DNA from: Dokdonella sp.
GTDB lineage: Bacteria > Pseudomonadota > Gammaproteobacteria > Xanthomonadales > Rhodanobacteraceae
Direction of reading: 5' to 3'
DNA: 64,000 nt
Assembly: GCA_023228465.1 (NCBI GenBank)
Contig: JALOBC010000011.1
Location: 1 to 64,000, forward strand
A model generated the notes under the pieces. It saw nothing but the letters and a program-made list of their open reading frames with translations, did not search any database and was not told the DNA's origin. Shown piece after piece: positions 1 through 9,411 of this stretch. A program made the position numbers and the translations under genes. Each line of letters opens with the position of its first letter. Position 1 is the stretch's first letter.

Positions 1-50
1 AGTGGCAGCCAAGCGTCCCCGCGACGCAGCGAGTCATTCAAGGCAAGGGC

Positions 51-73
51 ATCGGGACTGAAGTCCCTCCCAC
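51..73 (-). repeat. REP sequence, GGGACTTCAGTCCC stem
   Basis: Read on the minus strand this is a GTGGGAG head followed by a GGGACT/AGTCCC hairpin and a terminal AT. It belongs to the same REP type as the six-copy array at 35413-35652. It lies 28 bp from an oppositely oriented REP at 102, so the two form a BIME-like pair. Confidence 0.8.
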
Positions 74-101
74 AGCATCTTCGCGACCTCCAACCCAGCC
101 C

Positions 102-124
102 GTGGGAGCGGCTTCAGCCGCGAT
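102..124 (+). repeat. REP sequence, GCGGCTTCAGCCGC stem
   Basis: GTGGGAG head plus a GCGGCT/AGCCGC stem-loop and a terminal AT. The head resembles the abundant REPs of pseudomonads (from memory). A second copy with the same stem lies at 172-194 and an inverted copy at 35783-35805. Confidence 0.8.
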
Positions 125-171
125 GCCTGTGCGCTCGGATTGCACGCGAGGCGCTGATGAGCGACACGCCC

Positions 172-194
172 GTGGGAGCGGCTTCAGCCGCGGC
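172..194 (+). repeat. REP overlapping the 3' end of the DUF218 gene
   Basis: Same GTGGGAG + GCGGCTTCAGCCGC unit as at 102. It overlaps the end of the minus-strand DUF218 gene, whose stop codon (184-186) lies in the hairpin loop, so the last three codons of that protein are encoded by the REP. The final AT of the unit is replaced by GC. Confidence 0.75.
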
Positions 195-984
195 CCTCTT
201 GCGCTTTCGCTGTCCATCCGCGCAGACGGTAGGCGAAGTCGCCCAGGTATTCCTTCAATGCCCGGCTGCTGCCGAACAGGGCCTCCGCATCCGGCAGCCA
301 GCGCAACACGACCGGCCCGCTGGGCGGCGCGGCTTCGAAGTCGGTCGGCGCCGGGATCACTGCGATATCGAGCTGACGGAAGATCGCGAGTGCCCGGCGC
401 ATGTGCAGCGCAGAGGTCACCAGCAGCACCCGCTCGATGCCATGTTCCTGCATCAGCCTGCGGCTTTCGACTGCGTTCTCCCAGGTGTTGCGGCTGTTCT
501 GTTCCAGCAGCAGGGCCGATGCGGGAACACCCAGATCCTCGATGAACGCCGCCATCGCCGGAGCTTCCCGCTGCAGCGCCGCATCATCGTCGAACTTGCC
601 GCCGCTCAAGATCACTCGCGGCGCGCGCCCGGCGTGATAAAGCCGCGCGCCGAACCACACCCGATCCGCCGCCGCGGCAAGGTTTGGCACGCTGCGCCAC
701 GGCGGCCGTGCGCCCTCGATGCCGCCGCCCAACACCAAAATGGCGTCAGCGGATGGATAGGCAGCCGCCTCCCGCGGCTGGAATTGCCGTTCCAGCCCCG
801 CGCGCAGGCGAAACGACACCTCCGGCAGCGAGAAAACCAGCAACACTCCCAGTCCAAGCAAGATGCCCGCCGCGCCCAATCGGCGCCAGCGCACACCTCG
901 CAGCGCCAACCCGAGCGGCACCAGCACCAAGCAGAGCGTGAGCGGGTAGGCGAGTTGGGTGAGAATCTTCGCAATCGTCAACAT
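184..984 (-). CDS. DUF218 (YdcF/ElyC-like) membrane protein
   Basis: A 266-aa protein with two N-terminal hydrophobic segments (about residues 8-27 and 36-54) followed by a DUF218 domain. The domain begins with the characteristic strand ADAILVLGGG (about residues 79-88) and continues through RVILSGG, an E/N-rich segment (LEQNSRNTWENA) and a VTSALHMRRA motif. ElyC and SanA relatives act in cell-envelope biogenesis at the inner membrane; the exact activity is unknown, so no gene symbol is given. The ATG at 982-984 is the first start before the first hydrophobic segment. Transcription is divergent from the RiPP cyclase gene at 1179, and the 3' end runs into a REP. Confidence 0.85.
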   Translation of the reverse strand: MLTIAKILTQLAYPLTLCLVLVPLGLALRGVRWRRLGAAGILLGLGVLLVFSLPEVSFRLRAGLERQFQPREAAAYPSADAILVLGGGIEGARPPWRSVPNLAAAADRVWFGARLYHAGRAPRVILSGGKFDDDAALQREAPAMAAFIEDLGVPASALLLEQNSRNTWENAVESRRLMQEHGIERVLLVTSALHMRRALAIFRQLDIAVIPAPTDFEAAPPSGPVVLRWLPDAEALFGSSRALKEYLGDFAYRLRGWTAKAQEGRG

Positions 985-1178
985 CGCGGGGGAATGCAGG
1001 CGGATTCGTCTATCATTATGTCTGGTGATCGTGGGCGCCGGGGCCGATGGTTGCGTGGAGTCAGGTGTCGTCCTGGCGCGTGGCGCGTTGGCGCCATGTC
1101 AACGCATCTACTTGCAGGTCGGGGCTGCGTCCCCGACGCACGGTTCCGCCAAGCCCTCCGCACAAACAAGCCGCATCC

Positions 1179-2774
1179 ATGATCCTGGTCGAACGAGGCC
1201 CCGCTTCAAGCCATGTGCCCGCTGAACCGGCTCGCGCAGGCGAACCCGCACCCGATGTCCTGGAGTTCCCGAGCGCCCGTCGCCTCGGCTGGTCGCTCAA
1301 GGTGCACTACCGCAACGACGAACGCAGTCGCTTTCGTCGCCTGCCCGGCGGCTGGCTGTACGTCGCCTCCCCGACCGGCCTCGAATGCTTCCCCGATCTC
1401 GCCGCGATCATCGACAACGCCCATTTCACCGGACTCCCCGCCGCCCTCGATGCGCTGGAACACATGCGCCCGGCCGCCTTTGTCGCTTACGACGAACAAA
1501 CAGAGGAGTTGCAGTTCGGCCGATCGCTGGATGGTTTTGCCTCGCTCTACTTCGGTGGTGAACTGCCCGCCATCGTGATTGGGGAGTCGAATTTTGTCGT
1601 GGCTCGGCGACTGGGGCCCATCAGATTCAGCAAGGCGGATGAAGAGGCATATTGCAAAAACTGGTCGCCCGGACCGGAAGGTTCATTCCTCGAAGGCGTA
1701 ACGCGGTGCTTTGCGGGGGTGCGCTATCTATTGGATGTTGAGCGCGATGCTCCAGATCGCTGCTTCGCCGCCTGTGAGTATGAGTCGGTTGCCCAGGGGT
1801 TGTTAATACACAGAATGCGCGAAGAAATGCTGCGCATTTGCGCAACGTATAAAACGAAGCGATTAGCTTTGCAGCTAAGTAGCGGAGTCGATTCGCGCTT
1901 CGTGTTGGCAGCGCTATTGGATGGCGTTAATCAAGGAGTCTTGACTAGAGAGCAGATAGTCTGCGTGAGCGTAATGTTTTCCGGACATGACTGGGATGAA
2001 AGTAATGAGGCCAGACAAATTGCAAATTTTTCTGGCTTTGAGTGGGTCGGCGTCGAGGCAGACGAGAAGCGCGCACAATCTGCTCTTCTGAAATCTTTGA
2101 CTGCGCATAGCCCGCCATTTCCAACCAATTTCATGCCATTGCTTTGCATGAATATCGCCAAAAAAGTAGGTGCCCAGATCTTGCTGTCAGGGCATGGGGG
2201 CGATGAGATCTTCTGCTTTGACTCAATTGACGTATTGGGTCATTCATGGATGACGCGATTCCGCAACTTAAGTGTCTTGCGCAATCTTAGTTCTAGTTTG
2301 GCGCCCGTCGCATACGCAAAGGCTATAGTCGGTGCTTGGTTGGGGCGACGTAGCTTATTTGATACTAGAAGAATGTTGCGTCAACTTCAGGTGCCAGTCG
2401 AGAGCATCTATCTTCATCGACTTGGGAGACGATTAGGGGTTGCTAGTGGGATTGGATATGAAGCACTTGCGACATCAGCGGAGGATTTTCGGCTTTTTGT
2501 GGATGCTCCCTTGTTTCGCTCAAGTATTGCTTCATTTGTGGATCCCGCTCTTTGTCAACATCCGTCGGGAGATAATTACAAAGCTCCAGCATTCTTATAT
2601 ATGGACAGCGTTGCCCCGGGGCTGGTGGAGGTGCGGACCAGAAAGGTAACGTTTGGCGCCATGATGCGACAACGTTTTGGCGGCGTACTTTTCGAGTGTG
2701 ACGCAGTTGACGGACAAGGCGCAGCGCGCTATGGTAGCACTGCCATGTACCGTGCGTGGCGCAGCCAGTTTTAA
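1179..2774 (+). CDS. Asparagine-synthetase-like lasso peptide cyclase (C protein)
   Basis: A 531-aa member of the asparagine synthase family. The start is ATG 1179; an upstream in-frame GTG at 1047 would add residues without family character. The C-terminal ATP-pyrophosphatase domain shows the SSGVDS nucleotide loop (about residues 234-239) and a GHGGDE motif (about 338-343). The N-terminus has no Cys2, so glutaminase activity is not expected; this is typical of lasso cyclases such as McjC, which adenylate an Asp/Glu side chain and form the macrolactam. The small precursor gene starts 14 bp after the stop, and HprK, PqqD and B2 genes follow. Codon usage changes inside the gene: roughly the first 400 bp are GC-rich, and from about 1600 onward it becomes AT-rich. 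The family call is firm; the lasso role rests on context. Confidence 0.85.
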   Translation: MILVERGPASSHVPAEPARAGEPAPDVLEFPSARRLGWSLKVHYRNDERSRFRRLPGGWLYVASPTGLECFPDLAAIIDNAHFTGLPAALDALEHMRPAAFVAYDEQTEELQFGRSLDGFASLYFGGELPAIVIGESNFVVARRLGPIRFSKADEEAYCKNWSPGPEGSFLEGVTRCFAGVRYLLDVERDAPDRCFAACEYESVAQGLLIHRMREEMLRICATYKTKRLALQLSSGVDSRFVLAALLDGVNQGVLTREQIVCVSVMFSGHDWDESNEARQIANFSGFEWVGVEADEKRAQSALLKSLTAHSPPFPTNFMPLLCMNIAKKVGAQILLSGHGGDEIFCFDSIDVLGHSWMTRFRNLSVLRNLSSSLAPVAYAKAIVGAWLGRRSLFDTRRMLRQLQVPVESIYLHRLGRRLGVASGIGYEALATSAEDFRLFVDAPLFRSSIASFVDPALCQHPSGDNYKAPAFLYMDSVAPGLVEVRTRKVTFGAMMRQRFGGVLFECDAVDGQGAARYGSTAMYRAWRSQF

Positions 2775-2788
2775 ACTAGGGGATTCTC

Positions 2789-2995
2789 ATGAAGGAAAAG
2801 GTGGCGGAGATTGGTCTTAGCGATCGTCTTGTATCGTCGACGGCTTGTGGTTGTCGCCGGCAGTCTTACGTTCGTCCTGTGATTGAACGTGAGTCGTTGA
2901 GTCAGGTGATTGCCGGATCTGAGGGCTCTGAACTTGACAATGCCCATCCCTCGGTTCCAACCCGACCGAAGGTCGCGGGCAGAGGACGCTTCTAA
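2789..2995 (+). CDS. Candidate lasso peptide precursor (A), 68 aa
   Basis: A 68-aa ORF preceded by a good ribosome binding site (AGGGGA, about 7 bp before the ATG), 14 bp after the cyclase stop. Residues 27-32 read YVRPVI, matching the YxxPx(L/I) leader motif bound by PqqD/B1 proteins. Thirteen residues later comes AGSEGSELD (42-50), in which Ala42 (or Gly43) could be joined to Asp50 to give a 9- (or 8-) residue ring with an 18-residue tail ending GRGRF. The spacing equals that of paeninodin as I remember it (YxxP...QTM then AGPGTSTPD). The usual Thr at position -2 is Val40. The leader contains an unusual CGC (20-22). That it is a precursor is inferred; the ORF and its position are seen directly. 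Confidence 0.7.
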   Translation: MKEKVAEIGLSDRLVSSTACGCRRQSYVRPVIERESLSQVIAGSEGSELDNAHPSVPTRPKVAGRGRF

Positions 2996-3096
2996 GCCAA
3001 ATTATTCGGGCGGTGTTTGTGATGTTGGCGCAGATATCTGTCGGATTCGCGCGTCGTTGTAGGGTTTGGCTTTTCCCTTGTTTCTGGAGACCTTTG

Positions 3097-3822
3097 ATGA
3101 AGGCTACTAATTGTCTGATCGCGTCGTTTGCTGTTGCGTCTATTTTGGGGCCGTGCATAGCAATGGCGCAAACTCTTGGGGCATCAGGACCGCGAGTTAT
3201 AGAGCAACTTCCACGAATTGAATGTGACCGATTTGACTGTACGTTTACGCAACCGACGCTTTCTTCCAATAGTCATCTAGCGGCAATTCCTCCTACTGGG
3301 GGTGATTTGCTTCCCTTGGTCGCGGCTCCACCAACCGGGCAACGTCTTTTGTGGCGAGGGCCTGGCGCAGGAACAAATTTTTATAGTTGTCAAGAGCTTC
3401 CTGTTGACGGCTCGTTGACGTATACAAGCCCGTACGAGTATGTAAAAGGTACCAGTGTAAAAGTACCATTGGGTTCAACTCATATCTCGATCGAAGCCAC
3501 AGTGCAAGGTGGTTTGCGCGGTGGCGCGACGGGGGCGGCAGGAATGGTTGGCATGCTTGAAGTTAGGCGCGCGACTTCAGGGACTTGGGAGATTGCAGAT
3601 TACGGTTACATTTATACCACGCCGGGCTATTCTATTGGCATTGCTCAAGCTTTATATGGAAAGACAACGTTTACAGGATTGATGGATCTTTCCACACTCG
3701 GCGGAGTTAGTGGGGTTCCGGAAGAGATTGATGTGCGATTAGCTGTATACAACATTCGTGTCGGTGGGTTTGCCTTGACTTTGAATGAGGTTTGTTACGG
3801 GTCACTCATCGTTTCATTCTAA
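3097..3822 (+). CDS. Secreted protein of unknown function in the RiPP cluster
   Basis: A 241-aa protein that I do not recognise. ATG 3097 is chosen because GGAGA sits 6 bp upstream and the protein then begins with a classical Sec signal peptide: Lys2, a hydrophobic core, and likely cleavage in the AMAQ region near residue 25. An upstream in-frame start at 3013 would bury the signal. The mature part has four Cys (IEC, FDC, YSC, VCYG), is rich in Gly, Thr and Tyr, and alternates like a beta-rich exported domain; no membrane helices follow. The gene lies between the precursor and the kinase and shares the low GC of the region. It could be an accessory, immunity or carrier protein, or unrelated cargo; the sequence does not decide. 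Confidence 0.75.
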   Translation: MKATNCLIASFAVASILGPCIAMAQTLGASGPRVIEQLPRIECDRFDCTFTQPTLSSNSHLAAIPPTGGDLLPLVAAPPTGQRLLWRGPGAGTNFYSCQELPVDGSLTYTSPYEYVKGTSVKVPLGSTHISIEATVQGGLRGGATGAAGMVGMLEVRRATSGTWEIADYGYIYTTPGYSIGIAQALYGKTTFTGLMDLSTLGGVSGVPEEIDVRLAVYNIRVGGFALTLNEVCYGSLIVSF

Positions 3823-3926
3823 CGAGTACTGCGTGAAATTAAATGGCGGATGGATATGCCAACTTAGCGTTGTTCTTGTTTCATCTGTTGGCATCTAGAG
3901 TCGAGAACGAGGTGTTCTTTGCTTGA

Positions 3927-4631
3927 TTGGTTGATACAACAGTGGCTTGCGTTTCGCAGTACTCTATGGCTGATTCATCTGCGATTGATCTGGCGAGGCT
4001 CGTAGCCACTCAATATCATGCCCGCTGGGGACGCGCCTGCGTCCATGGCGCACTGCTGCAAGTCGATGGGGCAGGCGTTCTTGTCGTGGGCCAGCGCGCC
4101 AGCGGCAAGTCGGTACTCAGCGCGAGCGCCTTGGCGGCGGGGGGAGGGATCGTCAGCGACGATTACCTCCTTGTCGCCAAGCGCGAGGACGGGGTGTTCG
4201 GCGAGCGCATCCGCGAGTTCCTGTCGCTGCGCCGATCCTGGGCCGGCGAGGCGCTGGTAGACCTGACTGGGCTGGAATGGAGCCTCGGCCGGTCCGGCAA
4301 TCGTGCCTATCTGCGCGTGCCGGAAGGTGATGCGCGGTTCCCCGTGCACGCCCGCATCGATCGCATCTGGGTATTGCGTCGCCCGCGCGCGGGTCGGCGC
4401 CAGCATTCCTCGCTGGAAGCGATGAGCCATGCCGAGGTTTATGCCGCCCTGGTGACGGCTATCCAGCCCTTGTTGCTGGGTCCTGACTTTCCGCACGAGC
4501 GCGCGCAGCTGCAAACCTTGCTGGCGGGCTTGATGGCGAGCGCGCCGGCTGCGCGTCTTGAAACGGGCCAGGATGTGGTGACCGATCCGGCGGCAACGTG
4601 GCATCGATTGCTTGGTGAGCGGGTCGGCTAG
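3927..4631 (+). CDS. HPr kinase-like (HprK-related) RiPP kinase, short N-terminus
   Basis: The Walker A motif GQRASGKS lies at about residues 55-62 and is followed by the family SDDYLLV motif (about 79-85), as in HprK-type kinases that modify precursor peptides in lasso clusters (paeninodin PadeK is the known example). Later segments such as RIDRIWVLRRP fit the family. Related proteins usually have about 80-100 residues ahead of the ACVHG...GAG strand, while only about 40 are available here. The open frame begins directly after a TGA at 3924-3926, with TTG 3927 as the first possible start and ATG 3966 as an alternative; neither has a convincing ribosome binding site. The N-terminal lobe may be lost. 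The stop codon is the first three bases of an inverted-repeat element. Confidence 0.75.
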   Translation: MVDTTVACVSQYSMADSSAIDLARLVATQYHARWGRACVHGALLQVDGAGVLVVGQRASGKSVLSASALAAGGGIVSDDYLLVAKREDGVFGERIREFLSLRRSWAGEALVDLTGLEWSLGRSGNRAYLRVPEGDARFPVHARIDRIWVLRRPRAGRRQHSSLEAMSHAEVYAALVTAIQPLLLGPDFPHERAQLQTLLAGLMASAPAARLETGQDVVTDPAATWHRLLGERVG

Positions 4632-4795
4632 GAGCTTGTCGGACTTATGGAATCGAAAGCGAAAATCCGACTGCGCGAGGACAGATTTTCGTCGATTTGC
4701 CGGCCGATAGTGGTTCTATCGGCCAAAAAGCGGCGGGAATATGGACCGTGCAGCCGGATTTGCAGCCGATTCTTCATAAGTCCGACAGGCTCCTA
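4629..4795. mobile_element. 167-bp MITE-like element with 21-bp terminal inverted repeats
   Basis: The ends 4629-4649 (TAGGAGC...GGACTTATG) and 4775-4795 are inverted copies that differ at one of 21 positions. The interior contains a perfect 9-bp stem (GGCCGATAG / CTATCGGCC, 4702-4724) and no coding frame. The left end supplies the TAG stop codon of the HprK-like gene. This is the structure of a miniature inverted-repeat element or large palindromic intergenic repeat. I see no transposase and no clear target duplication. Confidence 0.7.
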
Positions 4796-4878
4796 GGGCA
4801 GTCTGGTTCGCTGCTGTTTGGCAGCCCTGCCAGGCGAAGCGCAGCAGGGAAAGACGTTGGGTCGAGCCGGCCGACAAC

Positions 4879-5151
4879 TCAAGCGGGCAACTGCATGGCC
4901 GCGGCGATTTCCGCGAGCAGTGATGCGACGTCGGTTCGGGCCGTTTCCTCGGCTACTTCGTAGCGTTCGACGACGTGGCGAACGATGGCCGCTTCGTCGT
5001 CGCCGGCGCGCAGACGGGAGAGCATGAAGGCGGCCGTCTCGTTGAGAGTCAAAAGAACCTCGTTGCGCAGGTCGAGCACGACCGCGGTGCCATCGGCCAT
5101 TTCGGTGACGGTGCAGTCGGCCTGTCGCAGTTGTTCGGCAAGGTCGCTCAT
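4879..5151 (-). CDS. PqqD-like RiPP recognition element (B1) protein
   Basis: A 90-aa protein with PqqD features: a beta-hairpin start followed by GTAVVLDLRNEVLLTLNETA (residues about 21-40), then winged-helix-like segments ending in VERYEV...ARTDVASLLAEI. This family binds leader peptides (RRE domain) and delivers them to B2 and C enzymes. The ATG at 5149-5151 gives the usual length of about 90 aa; longer readings on this strand have no family support. It is encoded opposite to the rest of the cluster and is divergent from the B2 gene over 85 bp, so one intergenic region must drive both. GC content is normal for the chromosome, unlike the precursor region. Confidence 0.88.
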   Translation of the reverse strand: MSDLAEQLRQADCTVTEMADGTAVVLDLRNEVLLTLNETAAFMLSRLRAGDDEAAIVRHVVERYEVAEETARTDVASLLAEIAAAMQLPA

Positions 5152-5236
5152 CTTGGGTATGGTCGGCGGCGCGTGTGAGCGTGGCAGTATAGCGGCCGAA
5201 GGCCAACGCGTTGCCGGCAAGACGGGTGGAGAACAG

Positions 5237-5692
5237 ATGGATTCGACGCGGGAATGCGATCGCAGCCTGCGGCAGCGCTGGCGGGCCATGAGCCGCGACG
5301 AACGGCGCGCCCTGGTGCCGGGGGCTTGGCGCCTGGCGGTGGTGCGCGGGTTGATGGCGCGGGGCGGGTTTGGGCGGACACAACGCTGGCTGGCTCGCTG
5401 GGCGCCGGCGGGTGGCGCGGGGTTGACCGAACCGGCGCGCTGGCACGCTCGCGCGGCGTCGTTGGCGCGCCTGGCGCGGCGCATGCCGGATACGCGCTGC
5501 CTGGCGCGTAGCCTGACGCTTTGGTGGTGGATGCGCGCGAGTGGGTTCGATCCGCAGCTTCGCATGGGCGTGCGACCTGGTGCTTTTGGCATTGAAGGGC
5601 ATGCCTGGGTCGAGTGCGATGGTCTCCTGTTCGACGAAACTCCGGACGGCGCGTCGCGCTATTCGCGCCTGGAATGGGGCCGGCCGGAATAG
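5237..5692 (+). CDS. Lasso peptide B2 protein (transglutaminase-like leader peptidase)
   Basis: A 151-aa protein with the transglutaminase-like fold of lasso B2/McjB C-terminal domains. A Cys88 in RCLARSLTLWWWMR, His122 in GHAWVE and a following Asp (Asp128 or Asp133) form the expected Cys-His-Asp triad. It should cut the leader from the core so that the cyclase can close the ring. ATG 5237 is preceded by GGTGGAGA; upstream in-frame codons overlap the divergent pqqD promoter region. It is separated from the cyclase by 2.5 kb but is the only protease candidate in the locus. REP sequences begin 53 bp after the stop, which marks the end of the cluster. Confidence 0.88.
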   Translation: MDSTRECDRSLRQRWRAMSRDERRALVPGAWRLAVVRGLMARGGFGRTQRWLARWAPAGGAGLTEPARWHARAASLARLARRMPDTRCLARSLTLWWWMRASGFDPQLRMGVRPGAFGIEGHAWVECDGLLFDETPDGASRYSRLEWGRPE

Positions 5693-5745
5693 CCGTCGCC
5701 GCCCCGCGCGGCGCGCCGTCGTAGGGGCCAGCCCCGGCATTGGTT

Positions 5746-5824
5746 GTGGGAGCGAGCGTGCTCGCGATGTTGGGGTGCCACCTGCCCGCGCTGCGCGCGG
5801 GATCGCCTGCACGCAGGCTCCCAC
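5746..5824. repeat. BIME-like pair of REPs in inverted orientation
   Basis: A plus-strand REP at 5746-5768 (GTGGGAG head with GCGAGC/GCTCGC stem) is followed by a minus-strand REP at 5802-5824 (same head, GCCTGC/GCAGGC stem), 33 bp apart. The head and the closing AT are conserved while the stem differs, so compensatory changes have kept the hairpin. Confidence 0.8.
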
Positions 5825-5860
5825 CAAGGCAGCATCGCGCAATCAAGTTGCCAGGCTGTT

Positions 5861-5883
5861 GTGGGAGCGAGCGTGCTCGCGAT
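5861..5883 (+). repeat. REP sequence, GCGAGCGTGCTCGC stem
   Basis: An exact second copy of the unit at 5746-5768, located between the B2 gene and the 3' end of ppsA. With the BIME at 5746-5824 it fills most of the B2-ppsA gap. Confidence 0.8.
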
Positions 5884-5907
5884 CAGGGGGCACCTCGGGC
5901 AGCGCGG

Positions 5908-8331
<2,424 letters not shown>

Positions 8332-8478
8332 GACAACTCTCCGGGAAACGGTAACGAGGGGGTGGCGTCGCGCCGTGCATGCCGCAACGCCGCAATTTTC
8401 GGGCTTTGTGCGGTGCGGGGCAAGCCGCGGGCCCGGTCGGCACCGCGAATGACGCGGCGCTTCACGTACACTGCGCCG

Positions 8479-9294
8479 ATGCGCAGATCCATCTTCTACG
8501 TTTCCGACGGCACCGGCATCACCGCCGAAACCATTGGCCACAGCCTGCTCACGCAGTTCAATGCGGCCGAATTCGATACCTACCGCCTGCCTTTCGTCGA
8601 TGCCGAGGACAAGGCGCAGGCGGCGGCGACGCGCATCAAGTGCACCTACGCGCAGAGCGGCATCCGACCGATCGTGGTCAACACCATCATGGACAAGCGC
8701 CTGGGCGACCTGGTGGCCGAAAGCGGCGCGCTGATGCTGGATGTGTTTGCGCCCTTCATCGCGCCGCTCGAGAGGGAGCTGGGCACCCAGCGCTCGGCAC
8801 GGGTCGGCAAGGCGCATGGCCTGACCGATTTCACCGAGTACGAGGCGCGCATCAACGCGACCAACTACGCGCTGACCCACGACGATGGCATCGACGTCAA
8901 CTACACCGATGCCGACGTGATCCTGGTCGGCGTGTCACGCGTGGGCAAGACGCCGACCTGCCTGTACATGGCCCTGCACTATGGGGTGAAGGCGGCCAAC
9001 TACCCGCTCACGGAAGAAGATCTCGAACGGCTGGAGCTGCCGCGCCGCCTGGTGCCGCACCGGCCGCGCCTGTACGGGCTTACCATCGACCCGCAGCGCC
9101 TGGCCGAGGTGCGCGAGGCGCGCCGGCCCGGCAGCCGCTATGCCCAGATCAAGCAGTGCCGCTGGGAGCTCGAACAGGCCGACAAGCTGTTCCGCCGCGA
9201 GGGCATTGCGGTGCAGAACACCACGCATACCTCGATCGAGGAGATCGCCAGCAAGATCCTGGCCGCGTTCGGCATCGAGAAGCACCTGTTCTGA
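8479..9294 (+). CDS. ppsR: PEP synthase regulatory protein (kinase/pyrophosphorylase)
   Basis: A 271-aa DUF299 protein that inactivates and reactivates PEP synthase by ADP-dependent phosphorylation and phosphate-dependent dephosphorylation of a Thr near the catalytic His. It opens with [18 protein letters not shown] and has the P-loop GVSRVGKT (about residues 152-159) followed by [14 protein letters not shown] 8479 gives the standard N-terminus; an in-frame ATG at 8449 is possible but adds a non-conserved stretch. It is divergent from ppsA, the usual arrangement. Confidence 0.97.
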   Translation: MRRSIFYVSDGTGITAETIGHSLLTQFNAAEFDTYRLPFVDAEDKAQAAATRIKCTYAQSGIRPIVVNTIMDKRLGDLVAESGALMLDVFAPFIAPLERELGTQRSARVGKAHGLTDFTEYEARINATNYALTHDDGIDVNYTDADVILVGVSRVGKTPTCLYMALHYGVKAANYPLTEEDLERLELPRRLVPHRPRLYGLTIDPQRLAEVREARRPGSRYAQIKQCRWELEQADKLFRREGIAVQNTTHTSIEEIASKILAAFGIEKHLF

Positions 9295-9351
9295 GCAGCG
9301 CCGCGAGGCGCATGGCGCCTGCCCGGTGCACGGTCGGCAAGCTTGCATGCC

Positions 9352-9373
9352 GGCGGGCGCGCAGCGCGCCGCC
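9352..9373. terminator. GC-rich hairpin between convergent ppsR and sufE
   Basis: GGCGGGCGCG and CGCGCCGCC can pair into a near-perfect stem in the 117-bp gap between two convergent genes. No T-run follows on either strand, so it is only a possible bidirectional terminator. Confidence 0.35.
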
Positions 9374-9411
9374 ATGCTGCATGCATGCACCGGCAGGCCG
9401 GGATGGCGCGC

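Noticed and set aside
3843..3926. 27-codon frame directly before the HprK-like gene
   Set aside because: It is in frame with the kinase but ends in TGA, and the peptide does not resemble the missing N-terminal lobe.
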